A stretch of DNA of 64,000 nt from Lunularia cruciata (Eukaryota; Streptophyta; Marchantiopsida; Lunulariales; Lunulariaceae): assembly GCA_948567375.1 (NCBI GenBank), contig OX419759.1:37476593-37540592 (forward strand), read 5' to 3'. Shown one piece after another: positions 1-11,846 of this stretch. Every line of letters begins with the position of its first letter. Position 1 is the stretch's first letter. Made by a program: the position numbers and the translations under genes. The notes beneath the pieces were generated by a model. That model did not search any database. It had not been told where the DNA came from and saw only the letters and a program-made list of their open reading frames with translations.

Positions 1-1900
1 GGCTGGACAACAGAAAATTGGAGGAATGTACTCAGTCCAAATGTATCCCCAATAGGAGCAATGACCATTGATATTAAGTTCTATGATTGATAGCTGACCT
101 AAGAGATTAATGGTATATTTAGAGAACTTTGCAACTACAACAATGGTTGGCAAGTTCTCAATTATAGGAACCCAACTCAACAAGAAATAGTAGAAGCAAT
201 TATGAAGTTTTTTCATCACAAATAGATAGCTTACTTAACCAATACCTAAGCCATCTTCTTTCATAAGATGTACATAGTTGAGCTTATGACTTGGGCTCAC
301 ATGATCTACTTACAAGCCCATACACTTCATTGTGATTTTCTTAGATGAGAGAAGAGCCACTTACCTAGCTCCCTTTGTGATCCATTTCTACATGGAGCTC
401 AATTTTTTGAATGAGGAGGAGCACATGAGATTTTTGATTTATTATCTTGCCAAGGATTACTTTGCTTCCCAACCCATGCAAGAGTTAATGATTCAAAAAT
501 ATTGTGAGGCAAATGCAAAATTTAATCAAACTAGCAAGTTTTTGCTAGTGGAGAAAAAGGTGGTGAATACAAAGCCGAAGAAAAAAAAGCACCACTAACC
601 TAGATTGCCACACCAAACAAGAAGTAAGCAAAGAAGAACATGACGATCATTAACGTGGCCACCAAAACCAAAGAGGAGGAAGAAGTTGGTTTGGGGGAAG
701 GAATAGAAGAAGGATCCTTCACTCTATAGTAGGAGGAAGACCATGAAGAAGAAGGCCATTTCAAGGATGCCTAGTTTTCCCTTGAACTCCTAATATCCAA
801 AGATCAAGAAGAAGTGCAAGAAGATAATGAGAAGGAAGATGAAACCCAAGACCCCAAACCCTTGGTCCCCATCTTTGGAGAAGAAGGATACACATTTGGT
901 AGAAGGAGATGAAATTTTTCCCAAAGTTCCAAAGCTTGTTCAGCACCAAGATAAGGACAAGGCTAAACCTAAAGAAGACATAGATGTTGAGGTAGAAGAG
1001 AGTCTAATGCAGATTGTAAAAGAAGCAAAAGTTCCAATCTCACAAGAGAAGGAGGAAAGATTAAGATAAGCCACTACCAACTAAGTTTTGGAGGGAGCCC
1101 ACTTTGTTATTCATTTGGTTGGGTTGGTTTTGTAGTTGATCAAAATGTTGCTACCCCAGTACCTGCATGAGTGTCTAGAGATCATACATTCTACCACCTT
1201 GGTGAGGAGGATGCACAAGAAAATTTGCACAAGGAAGGCCCATGAAAGTAAGCCTTAGGAGGAGATGACTCAATGCCAAGATTGCTACAAGGAGGAAGCA
1301 AAGAAAGTGAACTCCTTGGCGCAATATGTGTTCAAAGAAAAGAAGAAGAATACCTTCCTTGCTTTTGCACAACAAAACCAAAAGAAGGAATTGGGCCAAA
1401 TATAGTTAGAGTTGAGGAAGCTACAAATGGAGAAGAAGGAGAAGGAACTAAACAACAAAGATCAACTCCAAGCTCAAGATGAGGAGGTGCAAAGCCTATG
1501 CCAAGAGCTAAATGACACCAAGGTTCAAATGCAACCTTGGACTTGCAGATGCTTGAGTATCAAAAGGAAATAGCAGCATAATTGGAGGTCCAAGCTAAGG
1601 AATTGGCTTCACCCATGGAGAAAGAGGATGAACAAGAGCACTTGCACAAGAAATTGAAGGAAGACTTTGAGGCAAAGTGCTTATAGATTGAAGAGAAGAA
1701 GAAGGAGGAACTATAATTGGTGGAGAAAGTCCAAGCACACTTTGTGGAGATGCTTCCAAGAAGGAAGAATGACCAACTACCAAGTCACAAATTGAGATTC
1801 TAGGCTCAAAAGCTGAAGGAGAAGTACAAAGAATAATCAATGGACCAACTTGCTCTTTGAATTTAGGGACATGCAAATAAGAAATTCAACAAAGTAAAGA
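1..1900 (+). pseudogene. Diverged X-family coiled-coil ORF (decayed, 5' end outside window)
   Basis: This stretch carries broken reading frames that resemble the ORF of the X elements at 42-63 kb. Around 260-430 the translation reads IFFHKMY...MTWAH, then LAPFVIHFYMELNFLN, matching VFFHKLF...INWAR and VPFAVHFYLGLNLLN of X copy 1 in the same order and spacing. The longest open piece is 332-598 (88 codons, ending in a lysine run). From 600 to 1,900 the sequence is purine-rich and encodes Glu/Lys/Gln-rich coiled coil in shifting frames with many stops. A short conserved string with Thr-Leu after an acidic run near 715-735 also recurs in the other copies. It is clearly non-functional. The family has no function I recognise. 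The relation to X is inferred from protein-level similarity only; I did not find X-like termini here. Confidence 0.55.
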
Positions 1901-2949
1901 ACTCCTATTTGTTGAAGATTGTTGACTACAAGGAGTAGACCAAAGAAGTCCTTTGACAACTCAAGGGCAAAGGATGTTCTTCCAAAAAAAATATAAAGCT
2001 GAAGGTACCAAAGATACTCAAAGGAACCATATTGTTAGATTTGATTACATTCTTTCACCTTTTCTAGCAATTGTACAGAGGACTTAGTTGTTTCTTGCAA
2101 GAACTCCCAACCCATCATCTTAGATGTGGATATTCTTTGTACATTTGTAAAGTAGGAATGAGACCAAAGGCTTTGGCTTGATACACTTTTGGGACAAATG
2201 GCATATAGTCAAGTTTTGGTTGAAGAACCTTTTGGTGGTATAGCTTAGGTAGACATTCATTACTTGCAACACATACTTAGGAGAAGAATTCACAACTTTC
2301 CTATCACTTGATAAAGTCTCATTAAGCAGTTAAGCATAGGATGAGATAGGAATTAAGACTATAATTGGTGGCAATAGTTAGGTTTGGTGGAGTGTGCTTA
2401 GCCATCCAAGATCCTTTTGGGCAAGTGTAGTAGTAGTAAGAAATTGTACATAAGGCTTTGGCTCAATAATGAACAACTCCACTATACCATACAACTTTGT
2501 ATCACACCAAAGTCCTGTCTGATCAATCTATATTCACCTAGTATACAACTTTGAGTGCCCTTGCCAATGTAAAGGTGTGAATCTTGCAGAAGGATTGCAA
2601 TTGTTGAATCTAGGAAGAAGGACTAGCAATTGGAGTCTTAATGTGGAAGGTGGCACAATGATGGATTTAATTGGTCCTATTGTCATCAATAACAAAAAAT
2701 CAAAACTCATTGACATTTGCTTGCTTGTTAAGCCTCTTCAATGGTGTGCCTTTGGGGAAGGGTAGAACATGCTATTGTGGTTGGAGGCTTTGGGTCAAAG
2801 TGCACCATCACCTTTAGGGTAAATTTGGTTACATATAGTTTTGAGAGTAATTTAAGATATTTTCAAGTTTTTGCAATGGATTCTTCTAATCTCATGTTGG
2901 GAGTGGTTTTTTCCCAAGAGGTTAAACAACAAACAATAAAATAATTGCA
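1901..2949 (+). other. Repeat-derived stretch with frameshifted short ORFs
   Basis: No intact gene is visible. Two overlapping plus-strand pieces (2,577-2,765 and 2,741-2,944) read as one polypeptide if a frameshift near 2,760 is allowed; the second ends with an LMLGV string that loosely recalls the end of a retroviral-type aspartic protease. The rest is stop-rich. It is probably transposon debris continuing from the coiled-coil remnant at its left. Confidence 0.3.
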
Positions 2950-4810
2950 ATTTGTGACACTTTCTCTTCACTTCTAGCTATTTCCGACCCATATCCTAAT
3001 GAGATTGATTCATGCTTGCTATTTTACTTTTAGTACATTGACATTGGGTTGTTAAAATCCTCCAAAGGCTTCATCATCTTTGTATTTGTCTCCATACTCT
3101 CCTTGATATTGTGAAGAACTTTGACTTCAATATTGATCTCCTCTTGTAACTTTTGTTTGTTTATAGCCTACTCCTCATTCTCCTTCTATAACTTTGCTTG
3201 TAGAGCCTCTAGCCAAAAATATATCTCCTTCTTGTACTCCTACATATGGACCTCCCAAGTAATAACTCTTCCTGTTTCAATATCAAGATCATATTGCAAC
3301 CTATTAATATGCACATCTTGGTTCTACAACTTTCTCTCCAACCACTTTTGCTTTTGGTTGCTTGACACTCAAAGAGCACTCAAGTCTTCTAGAATTCTTT
3401 TTACCTCATCCATGCAAGTCTTCTTCTCAATAACCAATAAAGAATTCTATCTCTTTAGCTCATGGTTCTCCTACACCAAGTTGTCTTCTTGTTTGCACTC
3501 ATCCTTGTATAGCTTTTGGTTCTTCTCTACCTCATCTTTCAAGGCATTCTTATTTGCCTTGAATGCATCCTTGTTTGTTTCCATCACCTTTGCCAAGAAA
3601 ACATAGTCCACAACTTTGAGCCAACCTTCCTTGTGTAATAGCATTATCATCTATAGGTATTTTAGCACTAGATAAATAAAGTCCAATGCAAAGGTTGATC
3701 CATTTGATACATTCATTACTCATTTTATTGTGATAACAACTCTGTCTTTGTGGTGGGTTATTTCAAGGACTTCTTCATCTTGAATCTCCATCTCTTCTTT
3801 AGCTCCTTCCTCTTTTGCTCCATCCACTTTTGTTTCTTAAGGCAAATCTAGGTGCACTAAAGTTGCAAGTTATTCATCTTGTAGACCTTATGTAATGTTA
3901 CAAGGACAAGAGAACCCCCAAGAGAAACACCAGAGAAGAAACACAAGGCTTCAACCCTCAATACTTTGATGCCCCAAAAGAGCACCTTGCCTTTATTGTA
4001 TAGCAAAGAGGATCCCTTCAAAAGGAGCTCCATCCTTGGATCAGATATAGGGATTGGTAACATGTCAGCGAGCTCCACCCTTATATTAGTTTCATGGATA
4101 GGTGATATGTCAATCCTTGTCCTATCTGGTTAGTCAAACAAGTTTGATTAGAGAGAATCTTTGGGAATCTTCCTATAAGAAGCTCAAAATAGCATGGGTG
4201 AGGTATCATTGGCAAAATCTCAATGGGACAAACAAGGGGAAGAAGACAATTCCTTTTCTTCCAAGGGGGTAGAAAATCTCTCATTTTGAGGCCTAATTAT
4301 CTATTTAGGCCTCCAAAATTGGCTCTAAGTTTTCAAGGTATTTTTGGCCTTTGCCCTATCAGTCAAAGTACTCTTTTGGTGATACCTCTATCTGATTCAC
4401 TTAGACCATCATATATAAAATTCTTCCATATATTACCAAGCCAATTTCCACCACTAGATAATAGGTCTAGCTATTGGTTTTACACCTTCTTGGTCATTGA
4501 CGCAATGGCTTCATTTTTCTTTTTCTTTGTTCCTTTGAGGTGTAGACACCACATCTTTGTGTTCATGGTCTTCTTCAAACTCAATCTCTCTCTCCTACAA
4601 GGTAAGCTCCTCCTCTTTCTTTTCACCTTCCTCTTTGTCTTTGGGTTTGTCCTCTTTGAAGGAAAAGTCCACCACTTATGGATTTTGTTTGGGCTTCATT
4701 GTTTCTCAGGTGGCTCTTGTTGAGGCCAACCCCTTTCATTCTGTGGGGGCATTTTTTATGCACTTCCACAAACTTACTAGTCTTGGAAAATTTTGCATCC
4801 GTCTCTGAAA
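2950..4810 (-). pseudogene. Second diverged X-family coiled-coil ORF, split by a solo LTR
   Basis: On the minus strand, 4,810 down to 4,485 and 3,890 down to about 2,950 encode Lys/Glu-rich coiled coil with several in-frame stops, for example MKPKQNP near 4,700 followed by an acidic block and a Glu-Glu-Leu-Thr-Leu string. The same Thr-Leu string after an acidic run is present in the X copies at 43.8 kb and 60.5 kb and in the remnant at 0.7 kb. The purine richness is on the minus strand, so the 161-codon plus-strand frame at 3,121-3,606 is just its antisense. The coding stretch is interrupted by the LTR at 3,891-4,484. It is non-functional, and its family membership is inferred from composition plus this short conserved string. 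Confidence 0.45.
3891..4484. repeat. Solo LTR, family C (594 bp)
   Basis: The block starts TGTAATGTTAC and ends GGTTTTACA, that is TG...CA. It is flanked by CCTTA (3,886-3,890) and CCTTC (4,485-4,489), a 5-bp target duplication with one mismatch. Related copies lie at 37,709-38,292 (same orientation), 39,784-40,242 (inverted, partial) and 40,775-40,909 (partial). There is no internal retrotransposon sequence beside it, so it is read as a solo LTR left by LTR-LTR recombination. Its transcription direction was not established. Confidence 0.6.
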
Positions 4811-6789
4811 TTGCGTTTGTGACATTCTTTGCCTCTAGTTGAGTAGTGAAGTATTATATGGAGCAGAGTATTCTACATGTACCTACAAATAGGTATTGAG
4901 TATTCTACATGTACCTATAGATATGTAAAATCTCTTGTGCTCAATGGATAATCACTTCATTTTCACTTATTGATTTATTATATAATAATAAAATCAAACT
5001 AAATAGAGATATAAGAGATTTACTTATTACAACATATAGATCTGTAATTTCATCTTCTACACTTAAACTAGCTAGAGGATTTTCCTATCAAAATATCAAA
5101 ATCTTCTACTATAGTCTACAATACTTCCACTACAAATGTAGAACTCCACATGATAAACTCCTATAGTTACTATTTCTTGTCATCAATCTAGAGATACCTA
5201 TCTTTACATTAATTAAAGATCAAAGTGATGTATTTCTCTTTGTGGCTTTATCTATGGTAAGATTAATACCTGAATAGCAAAGAAGAGAATTTTTTATAAG
5301 GAGAGAACAAACTAAATTGATCCTACGTCATGCTTGGATTCAATATAAGAAGATGTCCACCTATTTTGAGGAATCTATAATAGTTTGAGGAGTTTGAGTT
5401 TTAATACGCATCACTTGCCTATGCTGATATATCATGTCGATTCTCTATAAATATATATCTTGCCAATAATCTATAGGTATAAATCTATGATAATCTATTG
5501 AGTTGATATCTAGACGAATTCATGTTCAAACTGAAACTATACTTGAATATCAAAGCAACTCCGGTTGAATTATCTGCACATTTTTGTTAAAGAGATAGAA
5601 CATTACTTGGAATCTTAAGATTGTAGAAAAAGGAAGAGGATTTGAACCTTCTGTAATTAAGTTAAAGCTACAGTTATATATATTTTTACATTAGATATTT
5701 TTAGTATAATATCATAAATAAAATTTCGATCAACATAATCTTTGAATGGCACTTATGTTTGATACATTTATCTTTGAAACGTATAAGCTCTTTAACATAA
5801 GATTAGAATTATTTTAAAAGCAACAAATTATAATTTACATGAAAACGAAGACGTTTCAGAACCAGCTCCAAAAGTCAGATTCCATTATGAATACTCTCCA
5901 TTTGTAAATTAAAAAAATACTTCAATATCTTTGGGATCCTAATTACCTTGAAAATGTACTTGGTTCTTGAAAGGATCATGACCTGTAAAAATACGATGGC
6001 TGGTAGCTTGTTGCAGTTTATTACTTCATTAAGCCATTCCTATAATTGGGGCAATCCAATGGCATCGGACCGCCTTACCAAATATGGAAGGACCAGTGCT
6101 CTATCTCCACACGGGAGCGCAGGTGTGCAAATTGCAAGCTCTCAGATTACGACGACGGCTACAGGCACTGGCGATGCTACGAGAAATCTTCCCTGCGAAG
6201 ATTGTAGGTACAGAAGCGTACACTCGGAATGGCCGGCTCGGGTGTTGTGAACATGATACTTTTGTGATCTGTCCAATGATTAAATAAATGAGTCCTATGG
6301 GATGATGGAGGAGGAAGTCTGTAGCGGAATTGAGAAGGCTCGTGATGAAAATGAGCGGGAAGTTAGATGTCCATTCGGAATTGGAGGCGTACCAGGTCAC
6401 GGCTCCCAAGATTGTCTGAAATATTGAGGTAGGAAGCTCAATACAGATTCATATCGCTAGGTCTTCGAGAATTTGGTGTTTGAAGGTGAGATTTGGATCA
6501 AGTCTTTTCTGAAGTATGTCTGTTATCGCTGTTGAGTACTGACACTTCTGTAATAGGTGTGCCAGCCTGGGACCAGATTGTCATCATGATTTGGCGAGGA
6601 AGCAATTTTATGAGGATTAGACTGAGTAGACCGGATTTAAAGGCCGTCAGGAAGGGAGGGACGTGGATATAGAGAAATGGATAGTGGATAGACGTGGATA
6701 GCATACAGGAACAAATTGGACATTGAATGACCTCGCTTCTAATTCTGATTTGGTGTTCCAGAGTACCGCTTGGTTGATTTGGTGTAGCA
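4811..6789. other. A+T-rich intergenic region with a short tandem repeat
   Basis: No supported gene. At about 4,865-4,921 a unit containing GAGTATTCTACATGTACCTA occurs twice in tandem. From about 5,000 to 5,930 the sequence is A+T-rich and stop-dense. From 5,950 it becomes more balanced in composition (short frames at 5,948-6,250 and near 6,300-6,415), possibly the promoter and 5' UTR of the CCHC gene that starts at 6,790; nothing there is recognisable. Confidence 0.4.
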
Positions 6790-8961
6790 ATGAGCAAACA
6801 TCGCAGACTGTCAGGGCCTTGCCATCGTTGCGGTCGGGGTGGTCATTTTGCGCGGGATTGCTCGATTCGCTTCCGTTGCAACGGGTTGTCAGCTCTCTCT
6901 CTTCTCCCATCCGCTCTGCATTTCGTTTAGGTTAAGGCTCCAAGAGAGAAACTCTTCGCACGGATTTTGGCTAATGAAAGTGATTCCTGTTTTGGGGTTT
7001 TCAGAGCAAATTTTCTTAGACTTCGTCAAAGACATTGAACTCGAGCTAAATGTTTTTTAAACGAAAATTTTAAAGTAGATGCTATTGAAAGAGACGTGAC
7101 GTTCAGTTCAGCTTGAATCCGTGTTTATATAACTTACACAGCCGCTTGACGAGTTTTAGTGAGTACAAGGGACACTCGATTCTATATTTAAATTTTTCCT
7201 CAAAATATGAGTTCTTTCAGAATCTTTGTCTATGTACTGGGACTTTATTTTCAATTTGAAAACGTGTAGTCCATAATTCAAGCTAACTATTTTGTTATAG
7301 TTCTTCTATGCACATTCTTGCTGAGGGTTGGTTGACTTTGGTCTGCTATCTTTCAGATGTGGACGGAGGGGTCACATCTCAAAATTCTGCAACGATCCTT
7401 TCATCAAGGTTTCTCCTGCCATATCGCATCCGACTCACAAGTTCTCTCTCGTTACTTTATGTGTACCATGGCTTGAAGCATATGGGATATTCCCGAATCA
7501 TTTTTCGTTGACCTAAACTCTAATGCTCTAGGTTCTTATCCATCATAGGGGGTTGCACAGAGTAAGATCTAGATTGATTCACTCAGTACAAGTTGAAATA
7601 TAAGTTACCAATATTTCTTTAGGAATGTGAAGAATTATGATCAGGCTTGGAGACCCGCTTCCTTAAATAAGCTTAGAATGCAGCTGTGCAAGTTCACCTA
7701 AGTCCTATATCTGTATACCAGATTGATGTCGAATTCAAACTCTGTGGACGTAGGCTTCTACCCTCCTTATGTGTGTTTTACCTTTCAACTTGGACATAAG
7801 ATCCTGGGGACTTAAATAACGAATTCATAAACTAATACAGTGTGTAAGTTGTCTGCTTACTTGTGTAGGGACGTACTGGATAGTCATAGGTTTTGTGCAT
7901 GAGATCTACTCGGTCTAGAGCTCGCATTTCTCAAAGCAGGTGTCTCTTGCTAGTTTCATGTTTTGATCTTGCTCCATCTTTCCTTGAAAGGGGCTCGATG
8001 TGTGGACGACCATGGGAGGAAGAAAAACATTCATCAAGAAGTTCGTTCTTTGAATGTATCAGTATCTGTATTTCAACTTCATGCTTCTCTACGAGCTTCT
8101 TACCAGTTGGAACGATGAACATCGCACATATCGAGGATGGCTCACGTTTAAGGCTCTTGAACCTTTCGAGTTATTCTGCTTCATGCACGAACTATAGGAA
8201 CGAATTTCTTCTCTAATTACTTTTGATGTCGGCAGGCAGAGGAAGTCGAGAAGCGTAACCGGCAGCAAGCATTCCTACAAGCCAGATCTGCTTCTGGAAA
8301 AAGTGGAGCTTCATGTGTTGGAAAATCTGCTTCTCCCCTGTCTACGGCTATTGCGGCCACCAACACCACAACCCATCTCAGAGGACCATGGGACGGTTTA
8401 GGTGAAAGAAAGGATACCAGCAGAGAAGGTAAGTCATGTATTGGGTATAAATTATTTGTTAGTAAGCTGGACTTGGCCGGGTCATTGCAGGATCAAAAAG
8501 CTGTTGATATATTCCACATGCACACAAAATCATCAAACATAAGGGGGAAAACAGGTTCTACAAGAGAAAAAACTGGCACTATTTCAGATAAAGTTAAGAT
8601 TTTGACAGTGAAGAGAAAGATAAACCTTACGGAGCAGAGGGGAAGAGTTAACAGACGTCCAGCTGAAGTCGGCCTTGCTCCAGAGGAAGATTTGAGGAAA
8701 GGTTCAACTTCTGACTCGCCTTGTGAAATCAGTACAAAAGATTGTAAGGAACCTGTTCAATGGAAGGGGTTGATTGGGTATGGTAGTGAGAATAGTTGGG
8801 ATGATCGCTCTTGCAGCGATAGCGTAGATAGTGGACTTGAGGACTCCAAATCAAGCCAAAGAACTGAAGGGAGCGACATCAAAGTGACCCAGAGGATTAC
8901 AGAGAATTCTAAGGAGTTGATTGCTTATGATAGTGACAATAGTCGAGATGATCGCTCGTGA
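6790..8961 (+). CDS. Two-knuckle CCHC zinc-finger protein with Ser/Asp-rich tail
   Basis: I model three exons: 6,790-6,884, 7,357-7,408 and 8,236-8,961 (about 290 residues). The ATG at 6,790 has an upstream in-frame stop. Exon 1 encodes CHRCGRGGHFARDC, a perfect CX2CX4HX4C knuckle, and ends in CNG; joining after GG at 6,884 to the acceptor at 7,356 creates CNGCGRRGHISKFC, a second perfect knuckle split by the intron. Exon 2 ends at AAG/GT, phase 0, and joins in frame to exon 3 (acceptor TCGGCAG), which stays open for 241 codons. Such knuckles bind single-stranded RNA or DNA, so a nucleic-acid-binding role is inferred. The C-terminal part is polar and acidic, with a repeat ending in a premature-looking stop. 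Exon 3 could instead be spliced at 8,428 (GTAAGT), giving a shorter tail. No known gene name is recognised. Confidence 0.65.
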
Positions 8962-9065
8962 AACGATGATGTAGATAGTGAACTTGAGGGAGTACTCTAA
9001 ATCAGGCAAAAGAACTGGATGAAGTGGCATCAAAGTGACCCAAAAGATCGCAGAGAATACTAAGC
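8771..9065 (+). repeat. Tandem duplication of about 145-150 bp across the end of the CCHC gene
   Basis: The segment starting near 8,771 (encoding GSENSWDDRS and following residues) is repeated from near 8,925 (SDNSRDDRS). The first copy reads CTTGCAGC where the second reads CGTGAAAC, so a Cys codon becomes TGA and ends the reading frame at 8,961 inside the second copy. The remainder of the second copy (8,962-9,065) is now 3' UTR and carries small indels. Confidence 0.6.
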
Positions 9066-11846
9066 TACTTGTAAATTTTCACAGAAGCATGTGGTCAGCG
9101 TTTGTCTGTATTGGATGGTTCAGTCTTTCAATGTACAGTACAAGATTGAGAACGAATGTCAAACACTCAAACGAGCTGTAACTGGAGTGTATCATAAAAC
9201 TGACGTGTACACTCGGTAAATATTATTCAATGAAAGATTAGGGTACGAGATATCCCAGAACTTGTAATGGGAATACTTTGGAAGTTCTGACGCGTACTGT
9301 CGTGCGGGCCTGGTTAGCTGGTTCCGTATGGATTATCTCTGGACGTCATGTGATCCAGGCGGTTTGTTCCTCCAGATCAAGTAGTTGTGTGGAAGCATGT
9401 ATTCCTTACTTTAGATCTAAAGTCCCATCAAATACTCAGGACTGGTAAATGCTACTAATTCCGTGACCAACAAGGGTGCTCTGGGAACAATCATGAAATA
9501 GCTTCATTGGACCAACAGCCTCGGGAGATGCAAAATTTCAAGATCTTGCCCACACGAACCCCATCGTGGATAATCAGATTCGCAACTACGGATTTCGAGC
9601 ATACGTCAAACTTCAGTGGTTGTTAGCGTCAGTGACAAGGTTATCTCGCCAAGATGATAGTTGATAGTGTAAGAAGAACCTGACAATAACGGCGAGCTTG
9701 ATCGCATGCGACTTTGGATGAGGTGCTGAATTTCCGTCTCCAGCCACCGTGGTGGCCATGTTTGCGAGGTGATTAGGACGACTAGTGAAGATTCTAGTCG
9801 GTTATCCAGTTCTGTTTCACTGAGAAGGAAGGTTCCCAAAAGTAGGCAACCTACGCCAGCCATATTAGCAATGAGATTTTGAACCACAAGGGTTGAAGTC
9901 TTACAGTCCGTGGTGAGTCTCCAACCTGTCAAGGCAGTGCAAACGCTTTCGCTTCTTCCAGCTGCAACACGGTACGGCTAAATGTCGACCTTGGAGTTTC
10001 TCTTTGCTTGGTTAATCAGAAGTGAATTGGTTCAGGAGGATAAGCACCTAGAATGTCAGCTTCAATCTGGAGTAAATCCTCAACAAACCCCTTGCCAAAA
10101 GCCGCACTATCGTATTCTTCGCCTAAAGAGCGAAGTATTCGATTATGCTTGGTTGTCAACTAGTCGCTCAGCGTGCTTATCTTCAAATGTTCGCGGGATT
10201 ACACCAAGAGCACGTTTGTTTGCGGGATTACACCAAGAGCACGTTTGTTTGAAGTGGAGTGCGAATCTTCAAACTTCAGGTTCACCATCTGCTTCCAAAG
10301 AAAAGCTTTGGTTCCTGGGAGTTTTCCCAAACAATTGACACGAAAACATGTCTCGAAAACTTGTCGTAAACGCGACAACGACTTTGATCGATCTTGAGAT
10401 TCCAGTTGCTTCAACCAAGTTGAAAATGTGAAATGGTGCAGTGAAAGCAGATAGGGTAAGGTAGAGAGACACCGCGAATAATCACATCGTGCGAATCTTC
10501 CGGGGGCTTCAAATAGTGGATGACTTGGTTCAAATATGACAGACAGCTGAACACTCGGACGTGTTGTAAGCGTAGTTTACTGGCTTCCTAAAGTAAGGGT
10601 GTCAGGTGACTATAGTGACGGATCAAATTTGTGAGGAGCTCTGAATTCGCAAGGGCCCACATCACTAAACGTGAGGATGAATGGTGATCGTGTCCCAGCA
10701 TTCCCTTAAAAAGAAGCTTCTTACTACTCCACTGTTCAGCCTCCACTTCTGTAATTCTGCCGCCGGCCAATTGGATTTGTATGTAGTTTGAGTATAAACA
10801 AAGGATGAGTTCCCTGTTGCCTGGGTTAAACGCGATGAAAGAAGACTGCCTTAAACCCAGTGGCTTCTGTCACTTATGCAGGCGGATGAGCTTTGAAAAG
10901 TTCTTTCGGGGAACGGGCAGGACGAACTGAGCCCCGCGGATCAGAGGTTACATTTATGAGTGGATCTTCTCTTGCTAAAACATAAAGCATAGAAGAGAAA
11001 CGCGTCAAAAGAGAGAACACGTGCAGAAAGGATTTCAGGAAAAGGTTCCAAAGTCCCCTGGCCACGACTTCGATGAATGCAGCAAACGACAAATACAATT
11101 ACGAATGGTGCACTCCAAAGCAGGTATGAGGCGTTCACGAACAGCAAGAACGTGGGGGCCATTGAGAGCCTGGTCTGCTCTTCCTACCAAGCTCGGTCCA
11201 TACCGATCTCTATCTGCAATACTCGGGTGCTGGAATCGTGCAGTTGTTGCGGCTAAACCCCCACTCCCTCAGGTAATTCATCCTAGCCATCCTCGGTGGA
11301 AAGTAGTTTTACATGACTCCTTGATATTGATTGTTCGTCTTCTCATCTTGTCATAAAGCTCTCTTCGATGAAATATGACTTGTGATTTCGTTGAGAGACT
11401 GACCCAAAGGTTAGCCTCCCGGCGGGTAAGTTTATCACGCCAGCTACTTCAGAGTAAGATTGAGATCTTCCACCTCTTGAATCTGTTTCTCTTTGAATTG
11501 GACTCTGAAGGTCCGAACCCTGAGGTCTGTCCAGACCTTTCCAATCTTTTATTCTTTCTCAATATCAATCTGAACAGCTGATTATGGGCGATGCCTCAGT
11601 TCGAAGTTTGTGCTCCAAGTTCAAGGAGTGTCTCCATTTACTGATCAACTTCCTTGACAAATATTTGTAACCACCATCGTCATATTTGCTGCCTGAAATC
11701 TTGTTCGATTCCTCGGAGGATATTTACTTGCTGCCTGCCGCTTACTGCCTTTGCCATGAAGATGGCCGACTCAGGGCAATGAAAGACCCAAAAAGGCTGG
11801 ACTTCTCCCAACATCAAATCCTTTCACGTAGATAGAGAAATCTGAG
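8962..11846. other. Intergenic region, no supported gene
   Basis: Short frames exist on both strands (minus 9,606-9,932; plus 9,982-10,338; plus 11,021-11,356), but none shows a recognisable domain, a clear splice structure or a convincing start context. A 29-bp direct tandem repeat lies at 10,193-10,250. The last about 150 bp upstream of 11,847 is presumably the ankyrin-gene promoter and leader; I see no clear TATA box. Confidence 0.4.
10193..10250 (+). repeat. 29-bp perfect tandem duplication
   Basis: The unit starting GCGGGATTACACCAAGAGC occurs twice back to back (10,193-10,221 and 10,222-10,250) without a mismatch. There are only two copies and no spacer, so this is a recent local duplication rather than an array. 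Confidence 0.85.

Noticed and set aside
3121-3606. 161-codon plus-strand open frame rich in Ser, Phe and Tyr
   Set aside because: It is the antisense of a purine-rich coiled-coil remnant on the minus strand; long pyrimidine-rich antisense frames are expected there.
10193-10250. Direct repeats considered as a CRISPR-like or satellite array
   Set aside because: Only two contiguous 29-bp units without spacers; a simple local duplication.
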